Shown piece by piece: positions 62,044 to 64,000 of a stretch of 64,000 nucleotides of DNA. Below the pieces are notes generated by a model. The model was not told the DNA's origin and searched no databases. It saw only the letters and a program-made list of their open reading frames with translations. The first letter of the stretch is position 1, and each line of letters opens with the position of its first letter. Both the position numbers and the translations under genes were made by a program. Source of the stretch: Methylopila sp. 73B (GTDB taxonomy: Bacteria; Pseudomonadota; Alphaproteobacteria; Rhizobiales; Methylopilaceae); the NCBI RefSeq assembly GCF_000526315.1, contig NZ_JAFV01000001.1:806001-870000 (forward strand), in the 5' to 3' direction.

Positions 62044-63071
62044 TGCGACGCGCTCGTGAGGTAGGCCTGGATCGGCTTGGTGTCGAACAGGCCCGGCCAG
62101 TCCTTGGGCTCGGCCTGGATGCGCTTCTGCTCCAGCAGGAAGGCTCCGATGCCCTGCAGGTGCTTCATCAGGCGGGAGTCCAGCTCCTGGCCCGGCGCGC
62201 CCAGGAAGTCGGCGGTCAGGGTCTCCCGGAAGGTCGGGTGCGCGACGCTCTGGCCTTCGACCAGCTTGTCGAACTGTTCGGCGGTCATGCCTACGCGTTT
62301 CGCCTCGTAGACGCGGACCGCGGCGGGGTTCGCCTTGTAGTCCTGCTGAGCCTGGTCCCACGCCTTCAGGAAGCGGCGCATGGTCTCCGGTTCGCCGTCC
62401 ATGAAGGGCCGCCGTCCGACCCAGACGCCGCCGGTGATCATGCCGAGACTTTTGGTGTTCGCGATCGCCTTCGCGCCCTCGCGCTCCATGGCGCCGACGT
62501 TCGGCTCCCACACGAAGGCGGCGTCGATCTGGCCGGCGACGTAGGCCGGCGGCATGTTGGCCGGGGTTAGGTTGACAAGGGTGACGTCCTCGGACTTCAG
62601 CCCCGCCTTCGCGAGCGCCCGCAGCGTGTGGTAGTGGCTGGTGGAGCCGATCGCGACGCCGAGGCGCTTGCCCTTCAGGTCCTCCAGCTTCTCGATCCCC
62701 GCCTTCGGGTTGACCACCAGCCGCACGTTGGTGGCGTCGATCCGCTCCATGAAAAGGATCGCGATCGGCAGTCCGTTGGCGTAGCCGGTGACGGAGGGAA
62801 ACTCGCCCATCCAGGCGAGGTCGATCTCTTCGCCCGCGAGCGCCGGCAGCATCGCAGGACCAGCCGGGAACGGCTTGGTGGAGACGTCGAGCCCTTCCTT
62901 CTTGAACAGGCCGGCGCCGAGGGCGTAGCTCAGCAGCACGTTGATCTCGCCGGTCTGGAAGCCGAGACGGATCGGCTTCGCGTCCTGCGCCGCGGCGGGG
63001 GCGGCGAGACCAAGCGCAAGGCCGGCCAGAAGTACGAGACGGCGGCTCAGGCCGAAGGCTGCGCGGATCAT
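62040..63071 (-). CDS. ABC transporter substrate-binding protein (NMT1/SsuA-like)
   Basis: 343 residues from the ATG at 63071 (GGAGA upstream) with signal RLVLLAGLALGLAAPAAAQ. Solute-binding fold of the NMT1/SsuA type: IRLGFQTGEINVLLSYALG, FKKEGLDVSTKPFPAGPAML, EIDLAWMGEFPSVTGYANG, LKGKRLGVAIGSTSHYHTL and AGQIDAAFVWEPNVGAMER. The related proteins bind sulfonates, nitrate, taurine, pyrimidines or ureido compounds; the ligand is open. It is coupled to the ATPase gene and preceded by the M20 gene after 35 bp. Confidence 0.93.
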   Translation of the reverse strand: MIRAAFGLSRRLVLLAGLALGLAAPAAAQDAKPIRLGFQTGEINVLLSYALGAGLFKKEGLDVSTKPFPAGPAMLPALAGEEIDLAWMGEFPSVTGYANGLPIAILFMERIDATNVRLVVNPKAGIEKLEDLKGKRLGVAIGSTSHYHTLRALAKAGLKSEDVTLVNLTPANMPPAYVAGQIDAAFVWEPNVGAMEREGAKAIANTKSLGMITGGVWVGRRPFMDGEPETMRRFLKAWDQAQQDYKANPAAVRVYEAKRVGMTAEQFDKLVEGQSVAHPTFRETLTADFLGAPGQELDSRLMKHLQGIGAFLLEQKRIQAEPKDWPGLFDTKPIQAYLTSASQ

Positions 63072-63106
63072 CGAACGTCTCCTCGATGGGTGGGGCAGGG
63101 CGGCGC

Positions 63107-64000
63107 TCATTCGGCGACGCCGAGGATGTCCAGCATGGCGAGCGCGAGCACCTGGGTGGCCACGACCGCCTTGCCGATGTGGATGCTTTCGTTGATCGGA
63201 GCCCAGCCGTCGTCGCCGGGGCCGAAGGTCACCGCCGCCTTGCCGCGTTCGGCGAAGCGGATCGTGTCGTTGAAGGCGTTCTTTCGGTAGAGCTTCGGCT
63301 CGCTCCCCAGGATGCGGACGTAGGCCCGCCGAAGCGCCGCGGTCGGCTCGGCGTCGCCGTCCTGCTCCAGCGTGCCGTCGACGAACAGCGCGCCGGGATA
63401 GGGCCGCGCGGAGGCGTCGAGCTCCGGATCGGCCTTCATGGCCTTCGCGATCACGGCGTCGATGTCGGCCATCACGCTCTCCGCCGTCATCCCAGGCAGT
63501 ATCCCCACCACGCCCAGAACGACGCGGCAGACGTCCGGCGTGAACTGCATCTCGCGTGGAACGCCGCCGCCGATGCGCAGGATGGTGGTGCGGGGCGGCG
63601 TGCCGCCTTCGAGCTTCGCCGGCGTGTGGGCGAAGGTCATGGTCTCGAGCGCCGGCAGCAGCCGCGCCATCTTGGCGACCGCGTTGACGCCGGTGTCGGG
63701 GCGCCAGAGGTGGGTCTTGGTTCCCCGCGCCTCGACCTCGACCAGATAATTGCCGCCGTTCGCGACGGCGACGCCCATGCCCCAGCTTTCGTCGGGGGCG
63801 GTCCACGCGGTGGGCTCGCAGACGATGACGTAATCCGCGTCAAGCCCCATCTCGTCGAGCAGGAAGATCGACCCGTCCGGCCCGTTCTTCTCCTCGTCCG
63901 CGGTGTAGACGCATTTCAGGTCGCCCTTGAGCCGCGCGCCGGCGGCGAGCACCGCGCGCGTCGCGAGCAGCGTGCAGGCAAGGTTGCCGCGGGTGTCGGA
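63107..64000 (-). CDS. M20-family metallopeptidase (ArgE/DapE-like), N-terminus outside the window
   Basis: The frame is open to the window edge; 297 codons of the C-terminal part are present. SDTRGNLACTLL at the edge begins the metal-binding Asp region, VYTADEEKNGPDGS has the catalytic Glu pair, and CEPTAW supplies the next metal ligand. A lid domain with VEVEARGTKTHLWRPDTGVNA, typical for M20 dimerisation, follows, and the last metal region is DGWAPINESIHIG. It hydrolyses an N-acyl, N-carbamoyl or peptide bond. As first gene of the operon with an NMT1-type importer and amidase, it may act on a ureido or acyl-amino compound. Confidence 0.92.
   Translation of the reverse strand, partial: SDTRGNLACTLLATRAVLAAGARLKGDLKCVYTADEEKNGPDGSIFLLDEMGLDADYVIVCEPTAWTAPDESWGMGVAVANGGNYLVEVEARGTKTHLWRPDTGVNAVAKMARLLPALETMTFAHTPAKLEGGTPPRTTILRIGGGVPREMQFTPDVCRVVLGVVGILPGMTAESVMADIDAVIAKAMKADPELDASARPYPGALFVDGTLEQDGDAEPTAALRRAYVRILGSEPKLYRKNAFNDTIRFAERGKAAVTFGPGDDGWAPINESIHIGKAVVATQVLALAMLDILGVAE

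Overview
The window is a high-GC chromosomal stretch with no prophage, plasmid backbone, CRISPR array or rRNA operon. The gene content points to a methylotrophic or facultatively methylotrophic alphaproteobacterium, probably Hyphomicrobiales (Rhizobiales). The main evidence is formaldehyde-activating enzyme (fae, 47191-47703) and a SoxYZ-like carrier of the type found with PQQ alcohol dehydrogenases (53103-53963). Supporting evidence is an Omp25/Omp31-like barrel, TAT-exported oxidases and GC-rich palindromic intergenic repeats typical of the group. The genus is not asserted.

Layout. 1-4500: the end of a protein with an HPt domain, a secreted protein, a subtilisin-like protein that stops just after its catalytic serine, a dodecin and a two-domain chromate transporter. 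4700-9700: a type III polyketide synthase coupled to an isoprenylcysteine-type methyltransferase, adenine deaminase coupled to an unknown gene, and an unusual fusion of a sugar-isomerase cupin to a KdsC-like phosphatase. 9800-15200: a transglutaminase-like protein, DusA, a TauE/SafE permease, small proteins, and divergent cobS/cobT. 15372-17626: a polar amino-acid ABC importer without an ATPase gene. 17700-19600: mobA and an Mrp/ApbC Fe-S carrier. 20138-26672: an iron-uptake-type locus (imelysin, multicopper oxidase, di-heme oxidoreductase, second imelysin, DUF1513). 26849-31015: trehalose metabolism (otsB, a GH15 hydrolase, otsA).

31226-41450: moaA, a DUF971 protein, an amino-acid ABC operon ending in an MmgE/PrpD gene, an N-methyl amino-acid oxidase divergent from a LysR regulator, a 52-residue gene with a strong terminator, and tRNA-Val(CAC). 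41637-47000: thiD, an RTX protein, a fumarylacetoacetate-hydrolase family enzyme and a FadL-like porin. 47191-53963: fae, then an envelope/redox group (cupredoxin-fold protein, small Cys protein, two-component system, two secreted proteins, SoxYZ-like carrier). 54080-64000: an SF1B helicase, nitronate monooxygenase, an outer-membrane barrel, an FAD amine oxidase, and a tightly overlapped operon (M20 peptidase, NMT1-type ABC importer, allophanate-hydrolase-like amidase) that looks like uptake and stepwise hydrolysis of an organic nitrogen compound.

The most interesting items are four. A palindromic repeat appears to be translated in frame as the N-terminus of the di-heme protein. A multicopper oxidase sits inside the imelysin iron locus. 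The 48.6-54 kb envelope/redox block may be a quinoprotein-related system with its own sensor. The fourth is the cupin-phosphatase fusion. Four palindromic repeat copies of three families, several terminator hairpins and one intra-operon hairpin were also found. I saw no convincing riboswitch or mobile element.
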